64,000 bases of DNA from Pseudomonas bohemica (GTDB lineage Bacteria; Pseudomonadota; Gammaproteobacteria; Pseudomonadales; Pseudomonadaceae). The DNA lies in contig NZ_NKHL01000114.1 in assembly GCF_002934685.1 (NCBI RefSeq), forward strand, positions 101,642 through 165,641, written 5' to 3'. How positions within the stretch are numbered: position 1 is the stretch's first letter; every line of letters begins with the position of its first letter. Shown here piece by piece: positions 62,249 to 64,000 of this stretch. The notes beneath the pieces are model-generated. The model did no database searches and was not told the origin of the DNA. It saw only the letters and a program-made list of their open reading frames with translations. The translations under genes were made by a program, and so were the position numbers.

Positions 62249-63538
62249 TCAATCCTGCACGATGCAGGTGGCCAGGTGCTCGGACAGAGCATCCCAGGCA
62301 ATATTTTGTTGTTCGCCCTGACCGCGCAGAGGCTTGAAGCCCACTTCCTTGCGTGCCAGCTCTTCATCACCAAGAATCAGCGCATACAGCGCGCCGCTCT
62401 TGTCAGCCTTCTTGAACTGGCTCTTGAAACTGCCAGCTCCGGCGTTGACCTGCAGACGCAGGTTCGGCGCCTGATCGCGCAAACGCTCGGACAACGCCAG
62501 TGCGGCCAGCTCGGCTGGTTCACCGAAGGCGCAGACGTAGACGTCGATGGTGCGCGAAATTTCTTCCGGAACCTGCTCCAGGGTTTCCAGCAGCAGTACC
62601 AGACGCTCGATGCCCATGGCAAAACCGACGCCGGTGGTTGGCTTGCCGCCCATCTGCTCGACCAGACCATCGTAACGACCACCCGCGCAGACAGTGCCCT
62701 GAGCACCCAACTGATCGGTGACCCATTCGAAAACGGTCTTGCTGTAGTAATCCAGGCCGCGCACCAGTTTCGGGTTGATCACGTAAGGAATCCCGGCCGC
62801 ATCCAGACGCGCTTTCAGGCCCTGGAAGTGAATCCGCGATTCTTCGTCCAGATAGTCCGCCAGCTTCGGCGCATCGACCAGCACAGCCTGGGTTTCAGGA
62901 TGTTTGGTGTCGAGCACGCGCAGTGGGTTGGTTTTCAGGCGGCGCTGGCTGTCTTCGTCCAATTGCTCCAGGCGCGCCGACAGGTACTCGACCAGCGCCT
63001 CGCGGTAGCGGGCACGGGCTTCGCTAGTGCCGAGGCTGTTCAGTTCGAGCTTGACCGCATTGCGGATGCCCAGCAGACCCCACAGGCGCCAGGTCAGCAC
63101 GATCAGCTCGGCGTCGATGTCCGGGCCGTCGAGGTTGAAGACTTCGCAGCCAATCTGGTGGAACTGGCGATAACGGCCTTTCTGCGGGCGTTCGTGGCGG
63201 AACATCGGGCCGATGTACCAGAGTTTCTGCACCTGACCACCACCGGTAATGCCGTGCTCCAGCACAGCGCGCACGCAGGCCGCCGTGCCTTCAGGGCGCA
63301 GGGTCAGCGAGTCGCCGTTGCGGTCGGCAAAGGTGTACATCTCTTTCTCGACGATGTCAGTAACTTCGCCGATCGAGCGTTTGAACAATTCGGTGAACTC
63401 GACGATGGGCATGCGGATCTGGCGATAACCGTAGTTATCCAGCAAACGCGATACGGTGCCCTCGAAATAGCGCCACAGCGGCGTCTGGTCCGGCAGGATG
63501 TCGTTCATGCCACGGATGGCTTGCAGAGACTTACTCAC
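62249..63538 (-). CDS. hisS: Histidyl-tRNA synthetase
   Basis: 429 residues. Class II motifs: motif 2 around FRHERPQKGRYRQFHQIGCEVFN, the histidine loops LVRGLDYYSKTVFEW and GGRYDGLVEQMGG, and motif 3 GVGFAMGIERLVLLLE. The C-terminal anticodon-binding domain starts about 330. It lies in the ispG-hisS-yfgM-bamB-der gene order. Confidence 0.98.
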   Translation of the reverse strand: MSKSLQAIRGMNDILPDQTPLWRYFEGTVSRLLDNYGYRQIRMPIVEFTELFKRSIGEVTDIVEKEMYTFADRNGDSLTLRPEGTAACVRAVLEHGITGGGQVQKLWYIGPMFRHERPQKGRYRQFHQIGCEVFNLDGPDIDAELIVLTWRLWGLLGIRNAVKLELNSLGTSEARARYREALVEYLSARLEQLDEDSQRRLKTNPLRVLDTKHPETQAVLVDAPKLADYLDEESRIHFQGLKARLDAAGIPYVINPKLVRGLDYYSKTVFEWVTDQLGAQGTVCAGGRYDGLVEQMGGKPTTGVGFAMGIERLVLLLETLEQVPEEISRTIDVYVCAFGEPAELAALALSERLRDQAPNLRLQVNAGAGSFKSQFKKADKSGALYALILGDEELARKEVGFKPLRGQGEQQNIAWDALSEHLATCIVQD

Positions 63539-63559
63539 AAAAATTCCTTGGAAACTGGG

Positions 63560-64000
63560 TTAGCCGCGAACGATCAGCGCTGCGTCGGCCTGGACCTTTT
63601 CGGCCGCTTTCTCACGAATCAAGCGCTCGAGCTCATCCACGAGATTGTCATTGGTCAGCTTTTGCGACGGTTTCCCATCGATGTAGATCAGGTTCGGCGT
63701 GCCGCCGGTGAGGCCGACATGGGCCTCCTTGGCTTCGCCAGGACCGTTCACCACACAACCGATCACCGCGACGTCCAGCGGGACCAGCAGATCTTCAAGG
63801 CGCCCTTCCAACTCGTTCATGGTCTTGACCACATCGAAGTTCTGCCGCGAGCAGCTCGGGCAGGCGATGAAGTTGATGCCACGAGAACGCAGATGCAGCG
63901 ACTTGAGGATGTCGTAACCGACTTTCACTTCTTCAACAGGATCGGCGGCCAGCGAGATACGAATGGTATCGCCAATTCCTTCGGCCAGCAGCATACCTAG
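63560..64000 (-). CDS. ispG: 4-hydroxy-3-methylbut-2-enyl diphosphate synthase, C-terminal part
   Basis: The frame runs off the right edge, so the N-terminus is missing. The iron-sulfur cysteines are present: ACPSCSRQNFD and VIGCVVNGPGEAKEA. GDTIRISLAADPVEEVKVGYDIL is conserved. It acts in the MEP isoprenoid pathway, reducing ME-cPP to HMBPP. Next gene on the strand is hisS, 21 bases on. Confidence 0.96.
   Translation of the reverse strand, partial: LGMLLAEGIGDTIRISLAADPVEEVKVGYDILKSLHLRSRGINFIACPSCSRQNFDVVKTMNELEGRLEDLLVPLDVAVIGCVVNGPGEAKEAHVGLTGGTPNLIYIDGKPSQKLTNDNLVDELERLIREKAAEKVQADAALIVRG

Noticed and set aside
62276..64000. 574-codon plus-strand ORF across hisS and ispG
   Set aside because: Antisense shadow spanning two clear minus-strand genes.
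1..64000. CRISPR arrays, tRNA or rRNA genes
   Set aside because: No regularly spaced direct repeats, CCA-ended cloverleaf or rRNA sequence seen on either strand.

Overview
The window is chromosomal DNA of a Pseudomonas, most likely a member of the P. syringae complex. The core gene content and order (rpsP-rimM-trmD-rplS, thrC-hom-dsbC-xerD, guaB-guaA, hisS-yfgM-bamB-der, the nag/PTS cluster, purL next to mltF) are typical of Pseudomonas. Intergenic gaps carry Pseudomonas REP pairs. The narrower placement rests on a HopAA1-like type III effector gene preceded by a full Hrp box. No rRNA, tRNA or CRISPR array was seen.

Layout: 1-6.7 kb holds a Roc/Rcs-type signalling locus (LuxR-type regulator, EAL response regulator, BvgS-like hybrid kinase). 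6.8-11.6 kb is thrC, hom, dsbC and xerD on the minus strand. 11.9-17.8 kb has the rpsP operon, ffh, a CcsA/YpjD-like membrane protein and a CNNM/CBS membrane protein. 18-24 kb has an MFS transporter, purT, a gamma-carbonic-anhydrase-like protein with DUF1289, two Nudix hydrolases and an L,D-transpeptidase. 24.3-31.6 kb is a complete GlcNAc catabolic and PTS operon: regulator, deacetylase, SIS deaminase, EIIA-HPr-EI fusion, EIICB. 31.7-39.6 kb has a NIF3-like protein, purL, mltF, and a multicopper oxidase translationally coupled to tadA.

39.7-46.2 kb is the accessory part. It holds a 976-residue toxin-like protein with a Tiki/ChaN-type C-terminal domain, then insertion-sequence debris, a frameshifted gene remnant and the HopAA1-like effector. 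The effector segment (about 43.55-45.93 kb) lies between two facing copies of an IS3-type terminal inverted repeat, which suggests an IS-delivered effector cassette next to guaA.

46.2-64 kb returns to core genes: guaA, guaB, a zinc-ribbon protein, a TauE/SafE permease, xseA, an M23 peptidase, leuA with a possible leader peptide, two tandem FlxA-like coiled-coil proteins, the methionine aminotransferase/omega-amidase pair, der, bamB, yfgM, hisS and the 3' part of ispG. A repeat of about 105 bp occurs twice, near 18.0 kb and, inverted, near 62.2 kb.
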